From NCBI GenBank assembly GCA_023701085.1, contig JAMPXR010000119.1, positions 1-7,555 on the forward strand: a stretch of DNA of 7,555 bases, given 5' to 3'. Position 1 is the stretch's first letter. The number at the start of each line of letters is the position of its first letter. Below the pieces are notes generated by a model. It was given only the letters and a program-made list of their open reading frames with translations. It was not told where the DNA came from and ran no database searches. This DNA is from Ramlibacter sp. Its GTDB lineage: Bacteria; Pseudomonadota; Gammaproteobacteria; Burkholderiales; Burkholderiaceae_C. The translations under genes and the position numbers were made by a program. Shown here piece after piece: positions 1-7,555 of this stretch.

Positions 1-65
1 GCGAGAAGAACGGCGCACTGGGTAGCTGGCGGCGTGGTGGCAGGAGGCTGCCGCGCCGGAAGCGA

Positions 66-524
66 TCAGATGTTGAATGGACTCAACGCGACCTGTTTGA
101 GCTGCCACGCGAACTCCGGCATGAGATCGATGCGCGGGAACTGCTGCGGGTGCAACATCTTCAACGCATTGTTGAGGACGAAGATCACGAACATGGGGTT
201 GCGCCCCCGGTACGCATAGGTGCCGCCCCGCACCGCCGGGCTGACCCGGCCGTCCACCAACATGATGGGGTTCACGCGCTGCACGGCCTTGATCGCCAGG
301 ACGAGCGGATCGTTCTCGCGTCCGGAACAATGCTCGGTCAGGGGCGTGCTGCGCAGGATGGCCTTCACGGCATCCGGGGTGTAGCTCCAGGTTCGCATCT
401 TGTAGAGGCACCACGATACGAAGAGCACATCTTCCCAGCGGTTTTCACCTTTCAGTCCGACCGCGGCGTCGACATTCCAGAAGAAGAAACGGTCAGTTCC
501 CTGGCCACCGAGATCAGCGTGCAT
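66..524 (-). CDS. Hypothetical protein, 152 aa, unrecognised
   Basis: I do not recognise this protein and assign no function. It is 152 residues, with no signal peptide and no clear membrane segment, and is rich in aromatic residues near the N-terminus (three Phe then Trp at about 13-16). Residues about 18-42 contain a pattern VGLKGENRWEDVLFV. That loosely recalls the VGxGGxNxxxDVxxVQ stretch of peptidoglycan-binding-like proteins seen in phage and secretion contexts, but the match is too short to name a family. The ATG at 524 is favoured because AAAGGAAG lies about 8 nt upstream, and a promoter-like pair sits some 100 bp upstream. Codon use in the first third includes many GGT, GAT, GGA, AAT and AAA codons, unlike mnmA and pntAB, which hints at a different history. 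Overlapping frames on the opposite strand lack comparable start signals. Confidence 0.7.
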   Translation of the reverse strand: MHADLGGQGTDRFFFWNVDAAVGLKGENRWEDVLFVSWCLYKMRTWSYTPDAVKAILRSTPLTEHCSGRENDPLVLAIKAVQRVNPIMLVDGRVSPAVRGGTYAYRGRNPMFVIFVLNNALKMLHPQQFPRIDLMPEFAWQLKQVALSPFNI

Positions 525-560
525 CGCATCTTCCTTTCATCCGGAACGCGAGACCCGGCA

Positions 561-623
561 CCTGGCGCTCGCCGCGCCGACGCTCAGCAGGTACTGAGCC
601 GGCGCACATCCCGGGGCGCCAGG
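561..623 (-). repeat. Nested stem-loop in leader of the 152-aa gene
   Basis: The inner hairpin pairs GCGCCG (574-579) plus GCTCAG (582-587) with CTGAGC (594-599) plus CGGCGC (600-605). This is a 12-bp stem with a two-base bulge (580-581) and a six-base loop. An outer 8-bp arm, CCTGGCGC (561-568) with GCGCCAGG (616-623), encloses it. No T-run follows on either strand, so it is not a standard intrinsic terminator. It lies between mnmA and the 152-aa gene, downstream of the predicted promoter, so it could be a structured 5' leader, an attenuating element, or a stabilising 3' end for the mnmA transcript. Confidence 0.6.
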
Positions 624-625
624 GC

Positions 626-654
626 ACTCTAGCGAAGAAGCGGGTGCCTGCCAA
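626..654 (-). promoter_or_regulatory. Candidate sigma70 promoter for the 152-aa gene
   Basis: On the minus strand TTGGCA (649-654, 5 of 6 matches to the -35 consensus) is followed after exactly 17 bp by TAGAGT (626-631, 4 of 6 matches to the -10 consensus). Transcription would start near 619 and give a leader of about 95 nt before the ATG at 524. The -35 element lies in the loop of a small inverted repeat, GGTGCC (643-648) and GGCACC (660-665). This is seen by eye only and has no experimental support. Confidence 0.45.
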
Positions 655-687
655 GCGCTGGCACCGGCAGGAAGCGGCGGCGCGATG

Positions 688-1806
688 TCAGGGCGAGGCC
701 GCGGCGATCACGCCGCCCCCCAGGCAGACTTCGCCACGGTAGAGCACGGCCGACTGGCCGGGCGTGACGGCCCACTGCGGCTGGCCGAATTGCAGCTCGA
801 AGGCGCCGCCCGCCGCCCGCGCCAGCGTGCAGGGCGCGTCGGCCTGCCGGTAGCGCGTCTTGGCCGAATAGTCGCCCAGCGCAGGCGGCTGGCCCGAAAT
901 CCAGCTCGCGTCATCCGCCGCGAGCCGCGTCGACTGCAGCCACGGATGCTCATGGCCTTGCACCGTCCACAGCGTGTTCTTCGCCATGTCCTTGCGCGCG
1001 ACGAACCAGGGCTCGTGTTCGCCGCCGCCGCGCTGCGCGCCTTTTTCCTTGATGCCCCCGATCCCCAGGCCCTGGCGCTGCCCGAGCGTATAGAAGCTCA
1101 GGCCCTGGTGCTTGCCGATGACGCGTCCGCGCTCATCCTTGATCGGCCCGGGTTCCTTGGAGATGTAGCGGTTCAGGAACTCGCGGAAGGGCCGCTCGCC
1201 GATGAAACAGATGCCGGTCGAGTCCTTCTTTTTCGCGTTGGGCAGCCCGATCTCCTGGGCGATGCGCCGCACCTGCGTCTTGCGCAACTCGCCCACCGGG
1301 AACAGCGTCCTGGACAGCTGCGCCTGGTTCAGCCGGTGCAGGAAATAGCTCTGGTCCTTGGTCTCGTCCAGGCCCTTGAGCAGCTCGTACGTGCCGGCGC
1401 GTTCGCGCACGCGCGCGTAATGGCCGGTGGCGATCTTTGCGGCGCCCAGCCGCATCGCGTGGTCCAGAAAAGCCTTGAATTTGATCTCGGCGTTGCACAG
1501 CACGTCGGGGTTGGGCGTGCGCCCCGCCCGGTATTCGCGCAGGAACTCGGCGAACACGCGGTCCTTGTACTCGGCCGCGAAGTTCACATGCTCGATCTCG
1601 ATGCCGATGACGTCGGCCACCGCCGCGGCATCCACGAAGTCTTCGTTCGAGGAGCAGTATTCGCTGTCGTCGTCATCCTCCCAGTTCTTCATGAAGATGC
1701 CGACCACATCCCAGCCCTGGGCCTTGAGCAGGTAGGCCGTCACCGCGGAGTCCACGCCCCCGCTCAGACCCACCACCACCCTAGGCTTGCGATTCATCTC
1801 TGTCAT
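688..1806 (-). CDS. mnmA: tRNA-specific 2-thiouridylase MnmA
   Basis: MnmA adds sulfur to C2 of the wobble uridine (U34) of tRNA-Lys, -Glu and -Gln, using ATP to adenylate the base and taking sulfur from the TusE relay in well-studied bacteria. It is cytoplasmic. The 372 residues fit the family length (about 360-370). The N-terminal PP-loop ATP motif GLSGGVDS is at residues 13-20. The first catalytic cysteine is C104 in [11 protein letters not shown], and the second is C200 in [10 protein letters not shown]. The tRNA-contacting and C-terminal beta-barrel regions follow and are intact. The start chosen is ATG at 1806 (MTEMNRK). An alternative in-frame ATG at 1797 (MNRKP) is equally plausible. 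The frame stays open well upstream, but that part is low-complexity and not family-like. nudJ ends 116 bp upstream on the same strand. Confidence 0.97.
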   Translation of the reverse strand: MTEMNRKPRVVVGLSGGVDSAVTAYLLKAQGWDVVGIFMKNWEDDDDSEYCSSNEDFVDAAAVADVIGIEIEHVNFAAEYKDRVFAEFLREYRAGRTPNPDVLCNAEIKFKAFLDHAMRLGAAKIATGHYARVRERAGTYELLKGLDETKDQSYFLHRLNQAQLSRTLFPVGELRKTQVRRIAQEIGLPNAKKKDSTGICFIGERPFREFLNRYISKEPGPIKDERGRVIGKHQGLSFYTLGQRQGLGIGGIKEKGAQRGGGEHEPWFVARKDMAKNTLWTVQGHEHPWLQSTRLAADDASWISGQPPALGDYSAKTRYRQADAPCTLARAAGGAFELQFGQPQWAVTPGQSAVLYRGEVCLGGGVIAAASP

Positions 1807-1813
1807 TATTCCA
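1805..1813 (-). promoter_or_regulatory. Possible extended -10 element at the mnmA start
   Basis: The minus strand reads TGGAATAAT here: an extended -10 TG motif followed by AATAAT, 5 of 6 matches to TATAAT. No good -35 hexamer is found 16-18 bp upstream. It overlaps the first mnmA ATG (1804-1806). Transcription initiating about 7 nt downstream would begin close to the second in-frame ATG (1795-1797), giving a nearly leaderless message. A perfect 10-bp palindrome GCGGGCCCGC (1815-1824) adjoins it. Speculative. Confidence 0.25.
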
Positions 1814-1922
1814 GGCGGGCCCGCGCGCGAAAGTCTTGCCCTCGGGCACGCTGCGCGCGCATCAAGGCGGATTGACCCGGCCCGGGAGCGCCTGCGGCGA
1901 TGCCCCCAGGGCACCGAGAAGA

Positions 1923-2402
1923 TCAAACCGAGGTCACGCCGGGGTCGGTGTAGACGGTGGACAGCGGATGGCGGATGCCGGCCAGGTAGTCCTCCATGCA
2001 GCGCAGCAGCAGAGGGCTGCGATGGCGCGGCGCGCTGGCGCGCATCTCCTCGGGCGTGAGCCACAGCGTCCGCACGATGCCCTCGTCCAGCGCACGCGTC
2101 GCGTCGCGCTCGCCCAGTTCGCCGCAGAATGCCAGCCGCAGGTAGGTGACGTCCTCGCCGGTCGAGGGGCGCCGGGTCCGCGTGAGATAGATGCCCAGCA
2201 GCGCGGTCGGGCGGAAACGATGCCCCGTTTCCTCCAGGGCCTCGCGCGCGCAGCCATCGGCCGGCGCTTCGCCCGGGTCGAGATGGCCTGCCGGGTTGTT
2301 CAGCTTCAAGCCGTCGGCGGTCTGTTCCTCGACCAGCAGGAAGCGGCCGCCCTGCTCGACGATCGCGGCGACCGTGACGTTGGGTTTCCAGCGCGCGTCC
2401 AT
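1923..2402 (-). CDS. nudJ: NudJ-type Nudix phosphatase
   Basis: Nudix hydrolase of 159 residues resembling E. coli NudJ (153 aa), which hydrolyses nucleoside di- and triphosphates and the thiamine precursor HMP-PP. It is cytoplasmic and metal-dependent. The start [11 protein letters not shown] matches the FKPHVTVACVV beginning of NudJ. The Nudix box runs from G39 to H61: G39-x5-E45-x7-R53-E54-A-L-E57-E58-T-G60, with all metal-binding glutamates present. The last hydrophobic position of the box is His. The C-terminal RSPLLL...GIRHPLS parallels RSPL...GQRYPLE of E. coli NudJ. The ATG at 2402 gives the family N-terminus, but no convincing ribosome binding site precedes it. The gene sits directly upstream of mnmA, as in E. 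coli. Substrate preference here is inferred, not shown. Confidence 0.9.
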   Translation of the reverse strand: MDARWKPNVTVAAIVEQGGRFLLVEEQTADGLKLNNPAGHLDPGEAPADGCAREALEETGHRFRPTALLGIYLTRTRRPSTGEDVTYLRLAFCGELGERDATRALDEGIVRTLWLTPEEMRASAPRHRSPLLLRCMEDYLAGIRHPLSTVYTDPGVTSV

Positions 2403-2434
2403 CGACCGATTATCGCGGCCCGGTCGCGCGGGAG

Positions 2435-2460
2435 GGCGGCGCGACCTGCGCCGCGCCGCC
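2435..2460. repeat. GC-only inverted repeat upstream of nudJ
   Basis: GGCGGCGC (2435-2442) pairs with GCGCCGCC (2453-2460) across a 10-base loop, in the 75-bp gap between the 240-aa gene and nudJ. No T-run follows on the minus strand, so termination is not supported. It may partly uncouple nudJ from the upstream gene or may simply reflect GC-rich spacer DNA. Confidence 0.4.
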
Positions 2461-2477
2461 GCGCCGGGCGGTCGGCA

Positions 2478-3200
2478 TCACGGCTCGTACTCGGCCGAAC
2501 CCTGGACCCAGATGAACGACTGGACGTCGATCAGGTCGCGCGCCTTGAAACCCGGCTTGTGGTCCAGGTCGCGCCGGATGATGGCCGCGAACGTCAACAG
2601 GCGCTGGTAGACGCTCCAGGCCGGCAGCGGCTGGTATTCGAAGTCGAACCCGTAGCTGCGCGCGGCCTTGCGCGTGACCTTGGGCTTGAGGAGCAGATGC
2701 CTCTCCGGCCGCGCAATGAAGCCGAACACCGTCACCAGCGGCCAGGTCAGCACCCGCGTCCGGCGCCGGGGCAGGTCGGCCACCGCCTGCACCCAGTCTT
2801 CGAACCTGCGCCGCGGCGAGCCCCGGCCCCAGAGGAACGCATACAGCTCGGTGGCGAACAGCCGGGCGCCCGCCGGGGTCTTCAGGGCGTCGCGCAGGGC
2901 CATCTTCTCGAACGAGAACAGCAGGTTGGTGCGCGACTCGATGCGCACGGCGATGTCCGCGATGCGCCGGAATTCCCCGCGCGCCAGCAGCTTGCGGAAC
3001 TCGGCCGCGCCCAGCTCGGTTTGCCACTCGAGATGGGCCCGCTCCTTGTACGAGCGCTCGGCCACCTGGTAGGTCTCGTCCTGGAAGCCCTGGGGATAGA
3101 ACAGCTCGAATTTGCGGCGGCAGCGCGCCGCCCCGAGATAGTTGACGTTGCTCGCCCGCGCGCCGGTGAGGGCGGGAGAGAGGGATGCTGCGTGTGCCAT
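2478..3200 (-). CDS. Conserved protein of unknown function, 240 aa
   Basis: I recognise the general pattern of a widespread bacterial protein without an assigned role, and I do not give it a function. Well-ordered segments are RKFELFYPQGF (about 29-39), the acidic and aromatic QDETYQVAERSYKERAHLEW (about 40-59), RIESRTNLLFSFEKMALRDAL (about 86-106), LTWPLVTVFGFIA (about 150-162), YGFDFEYQPLP, and a C-terminal DLIDVQSFIWVQGSAEY. It has no signal peptide and no clear transmembrane helix. The ATG at 3200 is the closest one upstream of the conserved part. No Shine-Dalgarno sequence is obvious before it, and the frame stays open to 3410, so the N-terminus is uncertain. It lies 75 bp upstream of nudJ on the same strand and divergent from pntA, so it may be first in a transcript with nudJ and mnmA. 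Confidence 0.85.
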   Translation of the reverse strand: MAHAASLSPALTGARASNVNYLGAARCRRKFELFYPQGFQDETYQVAERSYKERAHLEWQTELGAAEFRKLLARGEFRRIADIAVRIESRTNLLFSFEKMALRDALKTPAGARLFATELYAFLWGRGSPRRRFEDWVQAVADLPRRRTRVLTWPLVTVFGFIARPERHLLLKPKVTRKAARSYGFDFEYQPLPAWSVYQRLLTFAAIIRRDLDHKPGFKARDLIDVQSFIWVQGSAEYEP

Positions 3201-3418
3201 GCCGGCAGTTTTTGGCCCGCCCAACCTCAGCCACGTCGGACAACACCTCCCGTGGATGTAGGACGGCGGTCTGTCAGCCGAAGGTTCGTCTCGCGGCCCG
3301 GCGAGGTCCAGGGAGAACGAGCTCACTGTTACATCGGTGCGGTAGGATGGCGCGCGCTGCGAATGCCCGATCGACGGCTGGAAACCGCGCCGGACCGCAC
3401 CACAATGCAAAATTCAAG

Positions 3419-3444
3419 ACCGCAATCTGCTTAGAACCTGCGGT
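3419..3444. promoter_or_regulatory. Inverted repeat, possible operator
   Basis: ACCGCA and TGCGGT are separated by 14 bp in the AT-richer centre of the divergent intergenic region, about 140 bp upstream of pntA. The half-site spacing would suit a dimeric regulator, or a weak hairpin. No regulator can be named from the sequence. Confidence 0.25.
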
Positions 3445-3530
3445 TTATCAAATGACCGGAAGACACGTTGGGTTACTGTCGCGCCCAGAACAGCCAGAGG
3501 GGTTTGTTCACAGGCGAAGCGGCGCTTCCT

Positions 3531-3546
3531 GTCAGCAAGTCAGCAA
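3531..3546 (+). repeat. Tandem 8-bp direct repeat in pntA leader
   Basis: GTCAGCAA occurs twice back to back (3531-3538 and 3539-3546), followed by GTAAAT. It lies directly after the small hairpin at 3516-3528 and ends 35 bp before the pntA start codon. It could have arisen by slippage and could vary in copy number between strains. Confidence 0.7.
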
Positions 3547-3568
3547 GTAAATACCCGTTTCAACCAAG

Positions 3569-3573
3569 AGGAG
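3569..3573 (+). promoter_or_regulatory. pntA ribosome binding site
   Basis: AGGAG lies 8 nt before the ATG at 3582, within a purine run AAGAGGAGAG. This strong site decides the pntA start over the in-frame ATG at 3468, which has no such signal, and it shows that the unusual 27-residue N-terminal extension of PntA is probably translated. Confidence 0.85.
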
Positions 3574-3581
3574 AGACGTCC

Positions 3582-5244
<1,663 letters not shown>

Positions 5245-5246
<2 letters not shown>

Positions 5247-5249
5247 GAG
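5245..5249 (+). promoter_or_regulatory. pntB ribosome binding site fused to pntA stop
   Basis: AGGAG overlaps the last two bases of the pntA TAG stop codon (5244-5246) and lies 7 nt before the pntB ATG. Ribosomes ending pntA would therefore sit on the pntB initiation site, which favours translational coupling of the two subunits. Confidence 0.8.
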
Positions 5250-5256
5250 ACACACC

Positions 5257-6672
5257 ATGACTGCAAACCTGGCAAACGTCTCCTACATCGGAGCCACCAT
5301 CCTCTTCATCCTCAGCCTGGGCGGGCTGTCCAACCCCGAGACCTCTCGGCGCGGCAACCTGTACGGCATGATCGGCATGGGCCTGGCCGTGCTGGCCACG
5401 GTGTTCGGCCCGCGCGTCACCACCGCGGGCATCCCGTGGATCGTCGCGTCCATGGTCATCGGCGGCGCCATCGGCCTGTATGCGGCCAAGGTCGTGAAGA
5501 TGACGCAGATGCCCGAGCTGGTCGCGCTGATGCACAGCCTGGTCGGCCTGGCCGCGTGCCTGGTCGGTTTCGCGTCGTACATCGACACCTCGCACCCGCT
5601 GGTGGGCGCCGAAAAGACCATCCACGAAATGGAGATCTACATCGGCGTCCTGATCGGCGCCGTGACCTTCTCCGGCTCGCTGATCGCCTTCGGCAAGCTC
5701 AATGGCAAGATCGGCGGCGCCCCGCTGCTGCTGCCGGCGCGCCATTGGCTCAACCTGGTGGGCCTGCTGGTCGTCATCTGGTTCGGCCGCGAGTTCATCA
5801 ACGCACCCAGCATCCAGGCCGGCATGATCCCGCTGCTGGTGATGACGGCCATCGCGCTGCTGTTCGGCATCCACATGGTGATGGCGATCGGCGGTGCCGA
5901 CATGCCCGTCGTGGTCTCGATGCTCAACAGCTACTCCGGGTGGGCGGCCGCCGCCACCGGCTTCATGCTGTCCAACGACCTGCTGATCGTGGTGGGCGCG
6001 CTGGTCGGCTCCTCCGGCGCCATCCTGTCGTACATCATGTGCCGGGCCATGAACCGCAACTTCATCAGCGTCATCGCCGGCGGCTTCGGCACCGGCGGCG
6101 GCACGCCGGCGGCCAAGGGCGACGCGGCGCAGCCGGCCGGTGAAGTGGTGCCGGTCAGCGCGCTCGAGACCGCGGAGCTGCTCAAGGAAGCCAAGAGCGT
6201 GATCATCGTCCCGGGCTACGGCATGGCGGTGGCGCAGGCGCAGCACACGGTGTATGAAATTACCAAGCACCTGCGCGAGAAAGGCGTCAACATCCGCTTC
6301 GGCATCCACCCGGTCGCCGGCCGCATGCCCGGCCACATGAACGTGCTGCTGGCCGAAGCCAAGGTGCCCTACGACATCGTGCTGGAAATGGACGAGTTGA
6401 ACGACGACTTCCCGGCCACCGATGTCGCCATCGTGTGCGGCGCCAACGACATCGTGAACCCGGCGGCGCAGGACGACCCGGCCAGCCCGATCGCCGGCAT
6501 GCCGGTGCTCGAAGTGTGGAAGGCCAAGACCTCCATCGTCATGAAGCGAAGCATGGCGTCCGGCTACGCCGGGGTCGACAACCCGCTGTTCTACAAGGAA
6601 AACAACCGCATGCTCTTTGGCGACGCCAAGAAGATGCTGGACGAGGTGCTGGTCGCACTGAAGGCCGCCTGA
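5257..6672 (+). CDS. pntB: NAD(P) transhydrogenase subunit beta PntB
   Basis: Beta subunit of the proton-translocating transhydrogenase, 471 residues (E. coli PntB is 462). The N-terminal roughly 270 residues form the membrane domain II, with successive hydrophobic helices starting at [20 protein letters not shown] and charged signature loops such as [20 protein letters not shown] flexible Gly/Ala/Pro-rich linker (about 276-300) leads to the NADP(H)-binding domain [13 protein letters not shown] (320-329), [28 protein letters not shown] (395-404) and [16 protein letters not shown] (430-445). All core motifs are intact. It pairs with PntA, encoded 10 bp upstream, in an alpha2-beta2 complex. A strong terminator 45 bp downstream ends the operon. 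Confidence 0.97.
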   Translation: MTANLANVSYIGATILFILSLGGLSNPETSRRGNLYGMIGMGLAVLATVFGPRVTTAGIPWIVASMVIGGAIGLYAAKVVKMTQMPELVALMHSLVGLAACLVGFASYIDTSHPLVGAEKTIHEMEIYIGVLIGAVTFSGSLIAFGKLNGKIGGAPLLLPARHWLNLVGLLVVIWFGREFINAPSIQAGMIPLLVMTAIALLFGIHMVMAIGGADMPVVVSMLNSYSGWAAAATGFMLSNDLLIVVGALVGSSGAILSYIMCRAMNRNFISVIAGGFGTGGGTPAAKGDAAQPAGEVVPVSALETAELLKEAKSVIIVPGYGMAVAQAQHTVYEITKHLREKGVNIRFGIHPVAGRMPGHMNVLLAEAKVPYDIVLEMDELNDDFPATDVAIVCGANDIVNPAAQDDPASPIAGMPVLEVWKAKTSIVMKRSMASGYAGVDNPLFYKENNRMLFGDAKKMLDEVLVALKAA

Positions 6673-6716
6673 GAGCGAGCGCACTCGCGATGGCGGCATC
6701 GACAAGTGCCTCCCGG

Positions 6717-6743
6717 AAAACGCGGCCCATGGGCCGCGTTTTT
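6717..6743 (+). terminator. Intrinsic terminator after pntB
   Basis: An 11-bp perfect stem (6717-6727 with 6732-6742; core ACGCGGCC/GGCCGCGT) closes a CATG loop, and a run of five T (6739-6743) ends it. It lies 45 bp after the pntB stop and should separate pntAB from fadD. The A-run on the 5' side means it could also act on the minus strand, although no converging gene is present. Confidence 0.92.
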
Positions 6744-6751
6744 CACTTTTA

Positions 6752-6763
6752 GAGTGGTCACTC
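6752..6763. promoter_or_regulatory. Short palindrome upstream of fadD
   Basis: GAGTG-GT-CACTC is an inverted repeat just after the pntB terminator and about 90 bp before fadD, where an operator would be expected. It contains TGGTC, a half-site seen in enterobacterial FadR operators, but the whole site does not fit that consensus. The only promoter-like pair is weak: TTCACT (6742-6747), 17 bp, TGGATT (6765-6770). Were it real, the palindrome would sit in its spacer. Confidence 0.25.
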
Positions 6764-6786
6764 CTGGATTTCATAGGGAAAACGCA

Positions 6787-6858
6787 ATGACGGCCTGCCG
6801 CAGCTCGGCGACACAATCGCCAAGCCCGGCGATGGGTCCGGAGAGCAGAAGAAAATGA
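6787..6858 (+). CDS. Possible 23-codon leader ORF overlapping fadD start
   Basis: A short ORF begins with ATG at 6787, has AGGGA (6775-6779) 7 nt upstream, encodes 23 residues (start MTACRSS, end ESRRK), and stops at TGA 6856-6858. This stop overlaps the fadD ATG (6855-6857) as ATGA, an arrangement typical of translational coupling. Its final codons are AGA AGA AAA; tandem AGA is rare in such GC-rich genomes and could slow ribosomes next to the fadD start. The peptide has no recognisable family. The alternative is that this is chance in an untranslated leader: fadD has its own GGAG at 6840-6843. Confidence 0.35.
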   Translation: MTACRSSATQSPSPAMGPESRRK

Positions 6859-7555
6859 GCGACATGAACGAAACACGCGGCCGGCCCTGGCTGAGTTCCT
6901 ACCCTCCCGGCGTTCCGGCCGACGTCGATCCGTCGAAATACGCCTCCCTGGTGCAGTTGATGGAGGAAAGCTTCCAGAAGTACGCCGGGCGGACGGCCTA
7001 CAGTTTCATGGGCAAGGACGTCAGCTATGCCCAGACCGACTCGCTGAGCCGCGCCTTCGCCGCCTACCTGCAGGGCGTGGGCCTGGTCCGGGGCGACCGC
7101 GTGGCGATCATGATGCCGAACGTGCCGCAGTACCCGGTGGCGGTGGCCGCGATCCTGCGCGCCGGCTTCGTCGTGGTGAACGTCAACCCCTTGTACACAC
7201 CGCGCGAGCTCGAACACCAGCTCAAGGATTCCGGCTCCAAGGCGATCGTCATCATCGAGAACTTCGCCAATACGCTGGAGCGGTGCATCGCCAGCACGCC
7301 GGTCAAGCACGTGATCCTGTGCGCCATGGGGGACCAGCTCGGGCTGCTGAAGGGCGCGCTGGTCAACTACGTGGTGCGCAACGTCAAGAAGATGGTGCCG
7401 GCCTACAACCTGCCGGGAACGGTGCGCTTCAACGAAGCGATCGCCCAGGGCACGCGCGCCTCGTTCAAGAAGCCCGACATCAAGTCCGACGATGTCGCCG
7501 TGCTGCAGTACACGGGGGGCACCACCGGCGTGTCCAAGGGCGCCGTGCTCCTGCA
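6855..7555 (+). CDS. fadD: Long-chain fatty acid-CoA ligase FadD (5' part)
   Basis: FadD activates long-chain fatty acids to acyl-CoA through an acyl-adenylate, at the cytoplasmic face of the inner membrane, feeding beta-oxidation. Only the first 233 codons are in the window (family about 550-560 aa); the gene runs off the right edge in frame. Residues follow E. coli FadD closely: RPWLSSYP and KYASLVQLMEESF near the N-terminus, GDRVAIMMPNVPQYPVA (80-96), the segment around VNVNPLYTPRELEHQL (108-123), and near the edge the AMP-binding P-loop YTGGTTGVSKG (219-229). The start at 6855 has GGAG 11 nt upstream. An in-frame ATG at 6864 is the alternative, with poorer spacing. The gene is separated from pntB by a terminator, so it is probably transcribed on its own. 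Confidence 0.95.
   Translation, partial: MSDMNETRGRPWLSSYPPGVPADVDPSKYASLVQLMEESFQKYAGRTAYSFMGKDVSYAQTDSLSRAFAAYLQGVGLVRGDRVAIMMPNVPQYPVAVAAILRAGFVVVNVNPLYTPRELEHQLKDSGSKAIVIIENFANTLERCIASTPVKHVILCAMGDQLGLLKGALVNYVVRNVKKMVPAYNLPGTVRFNEAIAQGTRASFKKPDIKSDDVAVLQYTGGTTGVSKGAVLL

Larger units (their letters stand above)
3201..3581. other. Divergent intergenic region, 240-aa gene / pntA
   Basis: This 381-bp stretch separates the minus-strand 240-aa gene from pntA and should hold promoters for both. I find no strong -35/-10 pair by eye on either strand; TAGGAT near 3347 is an isolated -10-like hexamer. Its middle and right part (about 3400-3470) is less GC-rich than the flanking genes. It holds an inverted repeat ACCGCA (3419-3424)/TGCGGT (3439-3444), a small hairpin GAAGC-GGC-GCTTC (3516-3528) and a tandem 8-bp repeat (3531-3546). 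In-frame upstream extensions exist for both flanking genes but look non-coding. Confidence 0.6.

Noticed and set aside
36..51. GGCAG-GAGG-CTGCC hairpin at the left edge as terminator of the 152-aa gene
   Set aside because: It is a five-base-pair stem with no T-run on the minus strand, so there is too little to call a terminator.
34..219. Plus-strand 61-aa ORF with a CxxCH (CLSCH) heme-like motif
   Set aside because: It lies antisense to the better-supported 152-aa gene, starts with GTG without a ribosome site, and has no signal peptide. The motif is probably chance.
643..665. GGTGCC/GGCACC inverted repeat as the mnmA terminator
   Set aside because: The stem is only six base pairs with a long loop and no T-run follows, so termination is not supported.
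685..1875. Long plus-strand ORF (396 aa) opposite mnmA
   Set aside because: It is antisense to a complete mnmA with all catalytic motifs. Its Ala/Arg/Leu/His-rich composition is typical of an open mirror frame in high-GC DNA.
1807..2064. 86-residue N-terminal extension of MnmA
   Set aside because: It overlaps the end of nudJ, is Arg/Pro/His-rich and unlike any MnmA N-terminus. The family start falls at 1797-1806.
3201..3410. 70-residue N-terminal extension of the 240-aa protein
   Set aside because: The frame is open to 3410 but the residues look like translated intergenic DNA, with no ribosome site at the distal ATG.
1836..3434. 532-aa plus-strand ORF across nudJ and the 240-aa gene
   Set aside because: It spans two recognisable minus-strand genes and their spacers, is Arg/Ala/Pro/Gln-rich, and shows no family motif. 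It is an artefact of GC-rich codon use.
3468..3581. Upstream ATG extending PntA by 38 residues
   Set aside because: No ribosome site precedes it, the sequence crosses the hairpin and tandem repeat, and AGGAG stands correctly before the ATG at 3582.

Overview
The window looks like high-GC chromosomal DNA from a betaproteobacterium, most likely Burkholderiales and plausibly the Bordetella/Achromobacter group (Alcaligenaceae). That placement is inferred from the strong G/C bias at third codon positions and from the style of the recognisable proteins; no marker RNA gene is present to confirm it. Most of the window is housekeeping metabolism. I see no insertion sequence, CRISPR array, tRNA or rRNA.

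Left half (about 66-3200), all on the minus strand and read right to left: a conserved protein of unknown function (240 aa), then nudJ (Nudix hydrolase), then mnmA (tRNA U34 2-thiouridylase), then an unrecognised 152-aa protein. The first three are spaced 75 and 116 bp apart and could share a transcript. nudJ immediately upstream of mnmA is also the E. coli order. The 152-aa gene is set apart by a 163-bp gap holding a good sigma70-like promoter and a large nested stem-loop, and its codon use is less G/C-biased, so it probably has its own transcription unit.

Right half, plus strand: a 381-bp divergent intergenic region leads into pntA and pntB, the two subunits of the proton-translocating NAD(P) transhydrogenase, with a 10-bp gap and the pntB ribosome binding site fused to the pntA stop codon. 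A strong intrinsic terminator follows pntB. The window ends inside fadD (long-chain fatty acyl-CoA ligase), preceded by a possible 23-codon upstream ORF whose stop overlaps the fadD start as ATGA.

PntAB uses the proton motive force to make NADPH from NADH. FadD activates fatty acids for beta-oxidation or lipid synthesis. MnmA installs the 2-thio group on tRNA wobble uridines. No wholly new system is evident. The best leads are the duplicated N-terminal motif in PntA, the fadD upstream ORF, the structured leader of the unknown 152-aa gene, and the unassigned 240-aa protein beside nudJ-mnmA.
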